Origin: Candidatus Melainabacteria bacterium GWF2_37_15
GTDB taxonomy: Bacteria; Cyanobacteriota; Vampirovibrionia; Gastranaerophilales; UBA9971
Length of the DNA: 33,458 bases
Direction of reading: 5' to 3'
NCBI GenBank assembly: GCA_001784565.1
Contig: MFRL01000066.1
Location: 1 to 33,458, forward strand
Shown: positions 1-7,322 of the stretch, piece by piece
How positions within the stretch are numbered: the stretch's first letter is position 1
Layout of the letters: each line of letters opens with the position of its first letter
Position numbers and translations under genes: made by a program
Notes under the pieces: model-generated
The model's input: the letters and a program-made list of their open reading frames with translations, nothing else
Told to the model about the DNA's origin: nothing
Databases searched by the model: none

Positions 1-1047
1 TATTTAATTGCGCCAGAGGTAACTATAAATCATATCAAAAAGATTATAAGCCCGTACAGTGTGAATAACTTAGCGGCACTTGCAGTATCAGCGGCACTGG
101 ATGATATTGAACATTTAAACAGCGTTGTTTCACAGGTTAAAGAATCCAAAGAACTGCTTGTTGAAGGCTTAAAACCTTTTACAAAAAAGATTTATAAAAG
201 TGATGCAAACTTTTTGCTGGCTGATTTTGGGGAAAAAGCTGATTTTGTTTATAAAAAGCTTTTGAAATCCGGCGTAAAAGTGAAGCATTTTGGCAAAACG
301 TCGCAACTGGAAAACTGTTTGCGTATTGGTTTACCTTCAGTCAAAGATACGCAGTACATTTTAGATAGTCTGGAGCAGCGGGATTTAATTATATTTGACA
401 TGGATGGGGTGCTTGTTGATACAAGCAACTCATACAGAGCAGCAATACAGGAAGTATATGAAAAATTTTCAGGCAAAACTTTAACTAAAGAACGGATCCA
501 ACAGGCAAAAAATCAGGGTGGGCTAAACAATGACTGGGATTTAACCTTTTATTTACTTGAAAAAGATGGCATCACAGTAGATTTTGATAAAATTATAGCC
601 GACTACCAAGACCTCTACTGGAATAAATATATAAATAATGAAAAATTGCTGCTTTCCCCGCAAATTATGGCGAAACTTGCTCAAAAGTACGACCTTGCAA
701 TCTTTACAGGCAGGCCAAAGCCGGAAGCCGAATTTGTACTGAAAAAATGGAATATCGAGAACTATTTCTGCCCAATAATTACTATGGATGATATGCCTAG
801 AGGCAAGCACAAACCTAGCCCATGGGGAGTTTTTGAGATTTTAAGGATAACAAACCCTAAAAAAGTTTATTATCTTGGCGATACAGTAGATGATATGTTT
901 GCTGCACGACAGGCTAATGTCACAGGCATAGGCGTGCTTCCACCGCAGGACAAGAGTGAGGAATTAAAAAGAGGGTTAAAAGCGCACGGGGCTGCTGAGA
1001 TTCTTGAAAAAACCGAGGATATAGTGCAGTTATTATGGACAAAGTAA
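1..1047 (+). CDS. hisC: Histidinol-phosphate aminotransferase fused to a HAD phosphatase (5' end outside window)
   Basis: The reading frame is open from base 1, so the start lies upstream. The first ~125 residues match the C-terminal part of a fold-type I aminotransferase of the HisC family (SPYSVNNLAA, then CLRIGLPS, where HisC proteins carry the phosphate-binding Arg). From about residue 128 a complete HAD subfamily IA phosphatase follows: motif I FDMDGVLVDT with the nucleophile Asp at nt 397, motif II LAIFTGRP, the Lys in GKHKPSP, and motif IV YYLGDTVDD. HisC makes L-histidinol phosphate; a fused phosphatase could remove that phosphate, the next step in histidine synthesis. HisB downstream lacks a phosphatase domain, which fits. 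The fusion is visible directly; the histidinol-phosphatase role is inference. The last 13 bp overlap the Nudix gene. Confidence 0.85.
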   Translation, partial: YLIAPEVTINHIKKIISPYSVNNLAALAVSAALDDIEHLNSVVSQVKESKELLVEGLKPFTKKIYKSDANFLLADFGEKADFVYKKLLKSGVKVKHFGKTSQLENCLRIGLPSVKDTQYILDSLEQRDLIIFDMDGVLVDTSNSYRAAIQEVYEKFSGKTLTKERIQQAKNQGGLNNDWDLTFYLLEKDGITVDFDKIIADYQDLYWNKYINNEKLLLSPQIMAKLAQKYDLAIFTGRPKPEAEFVLKKWNIENYFCPIITMDDMPRGKHKPSPWGVFEILRITNPKKVYYLGDTVDDMFAARQANVTGIGVLPPQDKSEELKRGLKAHGAAEILEKTEDIVQLLWTK

Positions 1048-1418
1048 CAGCTGGAATAATTGAAAAAGACGGTAAAGTTCTCATTGCCAGGCGAAAAAGC
1101 GGAAAATGCATTGGCGCTAAGTGGGAATTCCCCGGTGGAAAGCTAGAAGTTGGCGAAACACTTGAAGAATGCCTAAAAAGAGAGCTTAAGGAAGAGCTTG
1201 ATGTTGAGGTGAAAGTTGGGGAATTTGTTGCTTCAAGCAAGTTTATATGTAAAAACAGAGAAATTGAGCTGGTGGCCTTTCGGGTAGCATACATTTCCGG
1301 TGATATTGTCTTAATTGACCATGACGAGGTACAATGGGTTAAGCCGTCAGAATTAAGAAATTATGAATTCACGCTGCCGGACGTGCCAATAGTAGAAAAG
1401 TTTTTGGAGAATAAATAA
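1035..1418 (+). CDS. mutT: MutT-type Nudix hydrolase (8-oxo-dGTP diphosphatase-like)
   Basis: A 127-residue single-domain Nudix protein. The Nudix box is complete at residues ~36-58: GGKLEVGETLEECLKRELKE followed by ELDV, with the metal-binding REL-EE glutamates. The preceding WEFPGGK is characteristic of the MutT branch, which cleaves oxidised dGTP to the monophosphate to prevent mutation. Length is normal for MutT (about 130). The ATG lies 13 bp inside the end of the hisC-HAD gene and the stop overlaps the hisB start (TAATG), so translation is probably coupled. Its place between two histidine genes may be operon filler or a pathway-specific pyrophosphatase; the sequence does not decide. Family certain, substrate likely only. 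Confidence 0.88.
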   Translation: MDKVTAGIIEKDGKVLIARRKSGKCIGAKWEFPGGKLEVGETLEECLKRELKEELDVEVKVGEFVASSKFICKNREIELVAFRVAYISGDIVLIDHDEVQWVKPSELRNYEFTLPDVPIVEKFLENK

Positions 1419-2002
1419 TGCGCAAAGGTAATGCAGAGAGAAACACCCTTGAAACTGAAATTAAAGTAAGCTTAAATCTTGATGGCACAGGCATTAAAAA
1501 TATAGACACAGGAATTCTATTCCTTAATCATATGCTTGAACAGTTAGCCTCACACGGTTATTTTGACCTTGATATAAAAGCTGTTTCCAAAGATAAAGAC
1601 CCGCATCATGTAGTGGAGGACGTTGCACTCAGTCTTGGGCAGGCATTTGCAAACGCTCTTGGTGATAAAAAAGGAATTAAACGATATGGTTACACAATTG
1701 TGCCCATGGATGAGGCACTTGCATTAACTTCTATAGATATTAGCGGGCGGCCATTCTGCGGGTTTGATGTACCACTTCCAGAAGAAAAAGTTAATGATCT
1801 TGAAACCATACTGGTAAAGCATTTTTTCACAAGTTTTGCCACAACCTCAAAAATAACCTTACATATTAAATTACTCAATGGAGAAGACACCCACCACAAG
1901 ATTGAATCTGTATTTAAGTCATTTGCCCGGGCTTTGAGAATAGCCTGCAGCATAGATACAGAACATCCTGATATCGTGCCTTCAACTAAAGGAGTTATTT
2001 AA
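1418..2002 (+). CDS. hisB: Imidazoleglycerol-phosphate dehydratase
   Basis: A 194-residue monofunctional IGP dehydratase, which converts imidazoleglycerol phosphate to imidazole-acetol phosphate, the substrate of HisC encoded just upstream. Both metal-binding HHxxE signatures are present: DPHHVVED (residues ~61-68) and DTHHKIES (~157-164), followed by the family's FKSFARALR. The N-terminal R-N-T-L-E-T-E-I strand is also typical. There is no N-terminal HAD histidinol-phosphatase domain as in enteric HisB, so the HAD domain on HisC could supply that step. The ATG overlaps the stop of the Nudix gene by one base. Last gene of this histidine operon fragment. Confidence 0.95.
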   Translation: MRKGNAERNTLETEIKVSLNLDGTGIKNIDTGILFLNHMLEQLASHGYFDLDIKAVSKDKDPHHVVEDVALSLGQAFANALGDKKGIKRYGYTIVPMDEALALTSIDISGRPFCGFDVPLPEEKVNDLETILVKHFFTSFATTSKITLHIKLLNGEDTHHKIESVFKSFARALRIACSIDTEHPDIVPSTKGVI

Positions 2003-2014
2003 ACACAATAAAAA

Positions 2015-2030
2015 CTCCCTATAAAGGGAG
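2015..2030 (+). terminator. Weak hairpin after hisB
   Basis: CTCCCT (2015-2020) and AGGGAG (2025-2030) form a 6-bp stem with a 4-nt loop 13 nt after the hisB stop. No clear T-run follows, so it may only be a weak terminator or a 3'-end stabilising hairpin. Confidence 0.3.
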
Positions 2031-2080
2031 GTAAGGGGTTGTTAGAGTATAGAGTGAGTAAGGAGTTAAGGAGATAGGCA

Positions 2081-2251
2081 TTAAATTAAATAGCTAAGAT
2101 GCCTTGTCCTGTAAAAGGAGCCCCTGCATTCATGAGCTGATGGGAGCTTGCTGGTTGTTTTGTATTTTTCATGAGAACCGCTTACAGTTCTTGCAGCTAT
2201 ATAATCAGGCACCTTTATCGGCTGAGTATAATCAATTGTTTTTATGTACAT
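2081..2251 (-). CDS. Possible small protein, 56 aa
   Basis: A reverse ORF of 56 codons from ATG at 2251 to TAA at 2081-2083, beginning MYIKTIDYTQPIKVPDYIAA. An AAAAGGTG purine stretch lies about 6 nt upstream of the ATG. The protein is basic in its second half, without a membrane segment or recognised domain. It sits inside the 514-nt space between hisB and nanE, downstream of the nanE terminator, so it would need its own promoter; a TAAAAT box lies about 30 nt upstream of the start (around 2280). Not recognised. It could be a chance ORF. Confidence 0.35.
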   Translation of the reverse strand: MYIKTIDYTQPIKVPDYIAARTVSGSHEKYKTTSKLPSAHECRGSFYRTRHLSYLI

Positions 2252-2348
2252 AATCGCACCTTTTCTTTCCGCATTTACTATTTTACCACCGCACCCTTAT
2301 ATACCAGCTCTTTTTAATGTTTTTATAACTATTTTTACAATTTTAGAC

Positions 2349-2378
2349 AAAAAAAATAGCCCGGGAGGAGAGTGGGCT
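2349..2378 (-). terminator. Rho-independent terminator for nanE (minus strand)
   Basis: Read on the minus strand, AGCCC (2378-2374) and GGGCT (2362-2358) form a short GC stem directly followed by ATTTTTTTTG (2357-2348). It is placed 140 nt beyond the nanE stop and oriented to end its transcript. Between it and nanE (2383-2516) I see only AT-rich sequence and no gene. Confidence 0.65.
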
Positions 2379-2516
2379 GGAAGAGGATCAATAAAAGTAT
2401 AAACAGTAAAGAGAGTATTGTAGTATGTATAAAAAATTTTAATTTCTTCTGATCTATATAAGGATTATATCATCACAAAAACAGGTTTATTGATTCCTTA
2501 ATATTTTTATAATTTT

Positions 2517-3212
2517 TTAAACAGCTTGCACAAATCTTCTTGTAATAACTTCCGGCCTGGTTATTGCAGAACCTATCACTACCGCAAAAGCGCCCAGTTC
2601 AAATGCTTTTTTAACATCGTCCGGGGTCCAAACTCGTCCTTCAAGAATAACAGGACAATTTACATTCTTTACAAGCTCTTCAAGAAGTTTAAAATCAGGT
2701 TCGCAATTATCCCTATCCTGCGTGTATGTTGTATAACCTGAAAGCGTAGTTGAAATAATATCTGCTCCAAGCAAACTGCATGAGATTCCCTCTTCTATTG
2801 TGGAAATATCAGCCATAACAAGTTTATTCAGGTCGTGTTTTATTTTGTAAATTATTTCCGCCAGGTTTTCTTTGGGCCTTTGTCTTGAAGTTCCATCCAG
2901 TGCAATAATATCGACTCCTGCTTCAGCAATTTTAGCTGCATCCTCAAAGGTTGGAGTTATATAAACTATGTCTTTCCAGTTCTCTGACAAAGGATCAGGC
3001 TTTGTTATACCAATAATCGGTATATCTGTATAAGCTCTTGTTTCTTTAATATCTTTTACTCCTGCAAGCCGCAAGCCTGAAGCCCCTCCTTTTATAACCG
3101 ATTTAATTATAGACTGCATGCAGTTATCTTGATAAATCGGATCACCTTGGCTAGCCTGGGCGGATACTATTATTTTTTTTCTGATTCTGTTTAAAATTGT
3201 AATCATTTCCAA
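2517..3212 (-). CDS. nanE: N-acetylmannosamine-6-phosphate 2-epimerase
   Basis: A 231-residue TIM-barrel protein of the NanE family, which converts ManNAc-6-phosphate to GlcNAc-6-phosphate in sialic acid/ManNAc catabolism. Family landmarks run along the sequence: IVSAQAS near the N-terminus, GASGLRLAGVKDI, IIGITKPD, VDIIALDGTSRQRP (catalytic-region Lys/Asp segment), MADISTIEEG, STTLSGYT and C-terminal VILEGRVWTPDDVKKAFELGA followed by VVIGSAITRPE. The frame opens with TTG (3212); an in-frame ATG two codons later (3206) is an equally good start, and neither has a strong Shine-Dalgarno. It stands alone, divergent from the GH57 gene, with no nanA/nanK beside it, so it may serve amino-sugar recycling instead of a full sialic acid pathway. 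Confidence 0.92.
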   Translation of the reverse strand: MEMITILNRIRKKIIVSAQASQGDPIYQDNCMQSIIKSVIKGGASGLRLAGVKDIKETRAYTDIPIIGITKPDPLSENWKDIVYITPTFEDAAKIAEAGVDIIALDGTSRQRPKENLAEIIYKIKHDLNKLVMADISTIEEGISCSLLGADIISTTLSGYTTYTQDRDNCEPDFKLLEELVKNVNCPVILEGRVWTPDDVKKAFELGAFAVVIGSAITRPEVITRRFVQAV

Positions 3213-3340
3213 TATTAAATCTTTAAAAACATTTTTTATATTTTAGTTAACTTATGTATTGTATTTTTATCATGTTTTTATTAAATTGAGAATAATCAAA
3301 CACATTTGAATATATTGATAAAGCAATTTGGAGAAAAAAA

Positions 3341-5047
3341 ATGAGTGTAGGATCTTTCGTATTTATGCTTCACAGCCATCTGCCTTACTACAGAAAAGCA
3401 GGAATGTGGCCTTTCGGTGAAGAAAACCTCTATGAATGTATGGCACATTCTTACATCCCAATTTTAAATGCAGTAAACGAGTTATTAAATGAAGGAATAA
3501 AGGCCAAGTTAACCATTGGTTTAACTCCTATATTAGCAGAACAGCTAAATGATGAACATTTGAAACAAGGCTTTGTAAGTTATATTGATGCCAGAATTAA
3601 AGCTGCGCAGGAAGATATAAACCGCTATCCAAACGACAGTGTTGCTCATTCACAGCATCTTGAATATCTTGCAAAGTATTATTTCAACTGGTTTAGTGAA
3701 ATCAAAAACAGCTTCAATAAATATAACAGAGACCTTATAGGCGAATTCAGAAGGCTTCAGGACTTAGGAGCTATTGAAATTACCACTTCAGCAGCAACAC
3801 ACGGATTCCTTCCGCTGTTGTCAAAAGATTCTTCTCTAAACGCCCAGCTTAAAACAGGCGTGGAAGCATATAAAAAGATGTTCGGAAGAAAGCCAAGAGG
3901 CGCCTGGATGCCGGAATGCGCATATAGGCCCGGTTATGAAGCTACAGCACCGGATGGCAGCAAATACTACAGACCAGCAATAGAAGTGTCATTACAAAAT
4001 AATGAAATCGAATACGTATTTGTGGAATCACACCAGATCGAAGGCGGCGTATCAGTAGGAAGTACAAGATCAATCGGTATTTATGGAAACATCGAGTATA
4101 TTCCACTACCCGCAAGAGAATCTACCGGCCTGACAACATACGAAGCTTACTGGATGTCAGAAGCGAAAGTAGCTGTTATGGGCAGAAACCACGAAGGCGG
4201 TTACCAGGTATGGTCAGCTGCTGACGGTTATCCCGGCGACGGATGCTATAGGGAATTCCACAAAAAAGACGACAATTCAGGTTTGCATTACTGGAGAATT
4301 ACCAGCTCAGCCTCGGGTTTAGGCGAAAAAATGCTGTATGATCCCGTACTTGCTATGTCAAGAATAAATGAAAACTCAGATCATTATACAAACTTCCTTT
4401 ATCACAGATTAAATGATTATAAAAAAGCCACAGGAAAAGAAGGCCTGGTAATGGTTTCGTTTGATACTGAACTGTATGGACACTGGTGGTTTGAAGGCGT
4501 GGAATTCATCAAACAGACTATTAAAAAGATGGATAAAACCGTAAAAAGACAAACTGCAAGTGAATACCTTGATGCAAACCAGCCAACAGCCGCCGTTCAG
4601 TTACCAGAAAGCTCCTGGGGGCAAGGTGGACACTTCTGGGTATGGCAAAATCACCAGACTGAATGGATGTGGCCTATTATTCATGGCGCTGAAAGAAGAG
4701 TTGAAAGTATTGTTTCTAAATATCCGACAATACCTCAGAATAAAGTGCTGCATAGAGCTCTTAACCAGATGGTTAGAGAAAACCTGTTACTGCAAAGCAG
4801 TGACTGGCCATTCCTTGTAACAACCTGGCAGGCTCGTGATTATGCAGTGGAAAGATTCAGAAAGCATCAGGAAAACTTTGAAAACCTTGCACGTATGATC
4901 GAAACCAATTCAATTGATGAAGGATACTTACAGAATCTTGAATCTATTGATAACGCATTTGCGGACATTGATTACCGGGTTTTTACACAGATCGGTGAGG
5001 GAACCCTCCCTCAGGCTACAGAACAGTTAATGCCGCTGTATCTATAA
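3341..5047 (+). CDS. GH57 1,4-alpha-glucan branching enzyme
   Basis: A 568-residue glycoside hydrolase family 57 protein with the branching-enzyme/DUF1957 architecture. N-terminal FMLHSHLPYY is GH57 motif 1; GAWMPECAYRPGY (~187-199) carries the catalytic Glu nucleophile (~192); VSFDTELYGHWWFEG (~373-387) carries the catalytic Asp. The C-terminal helical part (WQNHQTEWMWPIIHGAERR onward) is the usual substrate-covering domain. The reaction transfers alpha-1,4 chains to alpha-1,6 positions in glycogen. GGAGA sits 9 nt before the ATG. It is monocistronic, ended by a strong terminator, and complements the debranching enzyme at 29824. GH57 amylases of other specificity share the motifs, but length and motif wording favour branching. 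Confidence 0.9.
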   Translation: MSVGSFVFMLHSHLPYYRKAGMWPFGEENLYECMAHSYIPILNAVNELLNEGIKAKLTIGLTPILAEQLNDEHLKQGFVSYIDARIKAAQEDINRYPNDSVAHSQHLEYLAKYYFNWFSEIKNSFNKYNRDLIGEFRRLQDLGAIEITTSAATHGFLPLLSKDSSLNAQLKTGVEAYKKMFGRKPRGAWMPECAYRPGYEATAPDGSKYYRPAIEVSLQNNEIEYVFVESHQIEGGVSVGSTRSIGIYGNIEYIPLPARESTGLTTYEAYWMSEAKVAVMGRNHEGGYQVWSAADGYPGDGCYREFHKKDDNSGLHYWRITSSASGLGEKMLYDPVLAMSRINENSDHYTNFLYHRLNDYKKATGKEGLVMVSFDTELYGHWWFEGVEFIKQTIKKMDKTVKRQTASEYLDANQPTAAVQLPESSWGQGGHFWVWQNHQTEWMWPIIHGAERRVESIVSKYPTIPQNKVLHRALNQMVRENLLLQSSDWPFLVTTWQARDYAVERFRKHQENFENLARMIETNSIDEGYLQNLESIDNAFADIDYRVFTQIGEGTLPQATEQLMPLYL

Positions 5048-5069
5048 ATTTTAATTATAATGTTATAAA

Positions 5070-5100
5070 ATGGCGGGCTTTGCCCGCCATTTTCGTTTTT
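5070..5100 (+). terminator. Strong rho-independent terminator after the branching enzyme
   Basis: ATGGCGGGC (5070-5078) pairs with GCCCGCCAT (5082-5090) around a TTT loop, followed by TTTCGTTTTT. It lies 22 nt after the stop codon. Confidence 0.93.
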
Positions 5101-5219
5101 AACTATTTTAGCTTGTAACAAATTAGTAATATTTCCATATAAATTAGGAAATTTTTTTATTTAGGAACTTTAAGACTAATGTGTAAATCAATAATCTAAA
5201 AAGAAAAGGAAAGAAAAAA

Positions 5220-5669
5220 ATGAATTTATTATCAGTTGGAATGTCCTCAAACAAAAATAATCGACTTACTTTCAAGGCTGATTTTCACAAATGTAATGCA
5301 GAATCTGCTGAAATAAGTGGTGAAGAAAAACTTAAAGATGGCACAAAAATACCATTTACAATTACTCCAGGAGATAGAGTCGTCATAGAACAGGATGGAG
5401 ATAAATATGTAGGTAGATTTATTGAATACGATCATCCTTCAAGCTATCTATACTCAAAGGGTATTAAAATTCGAGATGATAAAGAGGGTGAGATAAAAGT
5501 TGTTACAACACGTATAGGGGATAATGGAGAAGACAGATATGAGATACCTGTTCCTACACAAATTTTTACAGAAGAGGTATTTAATCAACATGATAAAAGT
5601 ATAGTTAGAACAGATTCAACCCAAAAAATGAGAAGAGGAATATATAACGCATTTCTACGGGATTGCTGA
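5220..5669 (+). CDS. Hypothetical protein, 149 aa, soluble
   Basis: Not recognised. A 149-residue charged, soluble protein with no signal peptide or membrane segment. After a polar lead it has NNRLTFKADFHK (~14-25), then a beta-rich middle (IPFTITPGDRVVIEQDGDKYVGRF) that reads like a small barrel with a G-D-R-V turn. The start has purine-rich AAAAGGAAAG upstream. It stands alone between two terminators, so it is its own transcription unit. The short aromatic F-K-A near the N-terminus resembles similar segments in two other proteins of this window (see findings). Existence as a gene is well supported by RBS, isolation and its terminator; function unknown. Confidence 0.7.
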   Translation: MNLLSVGMSSNKNNRLTFKADFHKCNAESAEISGEEKLKDGTKIPFTITPGDRVVIEQDGDKYVGRFIEYDHPSSYLYSKGIKIRDDKEGEIKVVTTRIGDNGEDRYEIPVPTQIFTEEVFNQHDKSIVRTDSTQKMRRGIYNAFLRDC

Positions 5670-5687
5670 TAAATTAGATCAAGTTTC

Positions 5688-5738
5688 ATACCTAAACGGG
5701 CTGTCTTGATAAGACAGCCCGTTTAGGTATTTAAATTT
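5688..5738 (+). terminator. 20-bp perfect hairpin, terminator-like
   Basis: A perfect inverted repeat, 5688-5707 against 5711-5730, with a 3-nt GAT loop, 19 nt after the preceding stop. The outer part is AT-rich and flanked by T-rich sequence (TTAAATTT), so it can work as a terminator for the unknown gene; because it is symmetric it could act in both directions. Confidence 0.75.
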
Positions 5739-5786
5739 CCAGCCAAATGCTCCTAAATAAAAATAAAGTAATTAGGAGGAACAACC

Positions 5787-6233
5787 ATGAATCTTTTAAA
5801 AATAAAAAGACCAAAGCGCTATTATCTTGAAGATTATATGCAGGATATCAGGGATGAAATGGAAAATCTGTTTAAAAGTATCTCACCAGAAGAAAAAGAA
5901 GACATTTATCGTCCGCCAGTAGAACTCAGCGAGAGAAATGGGAATTACGAGCTAAAAGCCCAGCTGCCCGGCATAAAAAAAGAAGACATAGATGTGGAAG
6001 TTTATGAAGATTCAGTAATGATTAAGGGAGAAACAAAGGAAGAAAAGAAAGAGGAAAAAGAGAACCTTTATAGAAGTGAATTCAGGTACGGAAAATTTGT
6101 GAGGAATATTCCACTGCCCTCAGAAGTAATAAGCAACGAGGCAAAAGCTGAATTTAAGGATGGAGTGCTTACTGTCACAATGCCGAAATCGAAAAAAGAA
6201 GAAAAGGAAAGGAAGAAGTTAACTGTGGAGTGA
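5787..6233 (+). CDS. Small heat-shock protein, Hsp20/alpha-crystallin family
   Basis: A 148-residue Hsp20 chaperone that holds unfolding proteins during stress in the cytoplasm. The alpha-crystallin domain spans about residues 42-140: PPVELSERNGNYELKAQLPG, then KKEDIDVEVYEDSVMIKGE, a very Lys/Glu-rich loop, RYGKFVRNIPLP, and the signature AEFKDGVLTVTMPKSK near the end. The N-terminal region (MNLLKIKRPKRYYLEDY) is short and basic. The start is clear: AGGAGG 7 nt before the ATG. It forms its own short unit; the next gene begins 45 nt later without a good ribosome binding site. Confidence 0.95.
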   Translation: MNLLKIKRPKRYYLEDYMQDIRDEMENLFKSISPEEKEDIYRPPVELSERNGNYELKAQLPGIKKEDIDVEVYEDSVMIKGETKEEKKEEKENLYRSEFRYGKFVRNIPLPSEVISNEAKAEFKDGVLTVTMPKSKKEEKERKKLTVE

Positions 6234-6278
6234 CAGCAACAAGATTGAAATAATTTAAATAATCACTACAATTAAATA

Positions 6279-7208
6279 ATGGACATAATTAACCCACAAT
6301 TTTTACGGTTAATTTTCAAAGCCCTTGAAAATACACTTCCCCCCGCAAAAGATGCAAAACAGCAAGGGGGAAGTGTCATTCAGCCGCAATTTCTGCTGAA
6401 ACCTGAAGTTACCCCGCATACTCCACTGCAAATAAACCCGCAATTACTCCTTAATCGAATAGAACAGGCTGCTATTATGAGAGAAATGCTCCAATTTCCG
6501 CAGGAATTAAAGGAACTGCTTGTGTTGTTGCAGTCGCAACATCAAAAAATTAACCCTGAAATAATAAAACAACTGCTGGAAACAAACTCAAAAGAGATTA
6601 TAGGCAAGTTAATTAAGCTAATTCAGCAGGCGCCCAATAATGAACAGAACCATGAACAGTTTAAACAATTACTGAGCTTGATAAATCATATTGTTCCTGC
6701 AAAGGATTCTTCTCCGCAGGAGGTAATGACGCATTTTCTGCTGTTATATTTGCCGTGGCTGCCGCTGTTAGACCAGCAAAAAATTGAAATACGCTTTGAA
6801 AAGAAGAAATCTGAATCTGAGGAGGAAAATGAAAATGTTGCGATGGTAGTTTTTATTTCCACTATTAATCTCGGGCGATTTAAAGTTACTATATTAGTTG
6901 ATAAAAACAGGAATCTCGACATCCTTATACAAAATATTGAAAATCAGGAAAGGGAAATACTTAAAAATATCCTGAAAGCTATTAAGTCCGGGATAAAAGC
7001 AGAAAACATAAACGCTGAAACCCAGATGTCCGTAGTTAAACAGCAGAGTTTTACGAAATCAGAAAAAAGAGAAGTCACTATTTCTCAGGTAAATAATATT
7101 TCCCCGCAGGTGTTGATAGCTGCGCAAAGGATTGCACAGATAATACTGGAATTTGATGAAAAGGCGTCTTTATTGGAAATAAGGGAGCAAAAAATTAATA
7201 AGGATTAG
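6279..7208 (+). CDS. FliK-like flagellar hook-length control protein (C-terminal Flg_hook-type domain)
   Basis: A 309-residue protein, Gln/Asn/Leu-rich in its N-terminal half (residues ~1-150) and with a compact domain at ~150-215: LLYLPWLPLLDQQKIEIRFE, an acidic loop, VAMVVFISTINLGRFKVTILVDKNRNLDILI. That pattern (LP-leader, acidic insertion, F-x-x-T-x-N-LG-x-x-x-V) is what I expect from the C-terminal domain of FliK, which switches export from hook to filament. Position just before the rod genes supports a flagellar role. Total length is shorter than many FliK proteins, and the N-terminal ruler is short, so it could be a FliK-related protein instead of the main hook ruler. No strong ribosome binding site precedes the ATG. 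Confidence 0.6.
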   Translation: MDIINPQFLRLIFKALENTLPPAKDAKQQGGSVIQPQFLLKPEVTPHTPLQINPQLLLNRIEQAAIMREMLQFPQELKELLVLLQSQHQKINPEIIKQLLETNSKEIIGKLIKLIQQAPNNEQNHEQFKQLLSLINHIVPAKDSSPQEVMTHFLLLYLPWLPLLDQQKIEIRFEKKKSESEEENENVAMVVFISTINLGRFKVTILVDKNRNLDILIQNIENQEREILKNILKAIKSGIKAENINAETQMSVVKQQSFTKSEKREVTISQVNNISPQVLIAAQRIAQIILEFDEKASLLEIREQKINKD

Positions 7209-7229
7209 CCTCTTTTTAACAAAAACAAA

Positions 7230-7253
7230 AATTTCATCCATTCAGATGAAATT
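7230..7253. other. Hairpin between FliK-like gene and rod operon
   Basis: AATTTCATC (7230-7238) and GATGAAATT (7245-7253) form a 9-bp stem with a 6-nt loop. An A-run precedes it on the plus strand, so a T-run follows it on the minus strand; no minus-strand gene ends here. It may loosely separate the two flagellar units. Confidence 0.45.
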
Positions 7254-7265
7254 CACATGGAAATT

Positions 7266-7293
7266 TAAATCATCGTCATTATAATTCCGATAA
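7266..7293 (+). promoter_or_regulatory. Candidate sigma-28 (FliA)-type promoter of the rod operon
   Basis: TAAA (7266-7269), 16 nt, then TCCGATAA (7286-7293), against the FliA consensus TAAA-N15-GCCGATAA. A sigma-70-type TATAAT (7280-7285) lies inside the same stretch but without a good -35. The start codon of the first rod gene follows 30 nt later. Confidence 0.4.
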
Positions 7294-7322
7294 TAACACC
7301 AGAGAGAAGGAGAGATAGGACT

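Noticed and set aside
920-1294. 124-codon minus-strand frame across the hisC-HAD/Nudix junction
   Set aside because: Antisense to two clear genes including the Nudix box; Ser-rich, typical of a shadow frame.
2526-2741. 71-codon plus-strand frame opposite nanE
   Set aside because: Lies antisense to the conserved NanE C-terminus and has no ribosome binding site.
3213-3340. Riboswitch or operator between nanE and the GH57 gene
   Set aside because: The 128-bp divergent region is AT-rich without a convincing structured element or inverted repeat.
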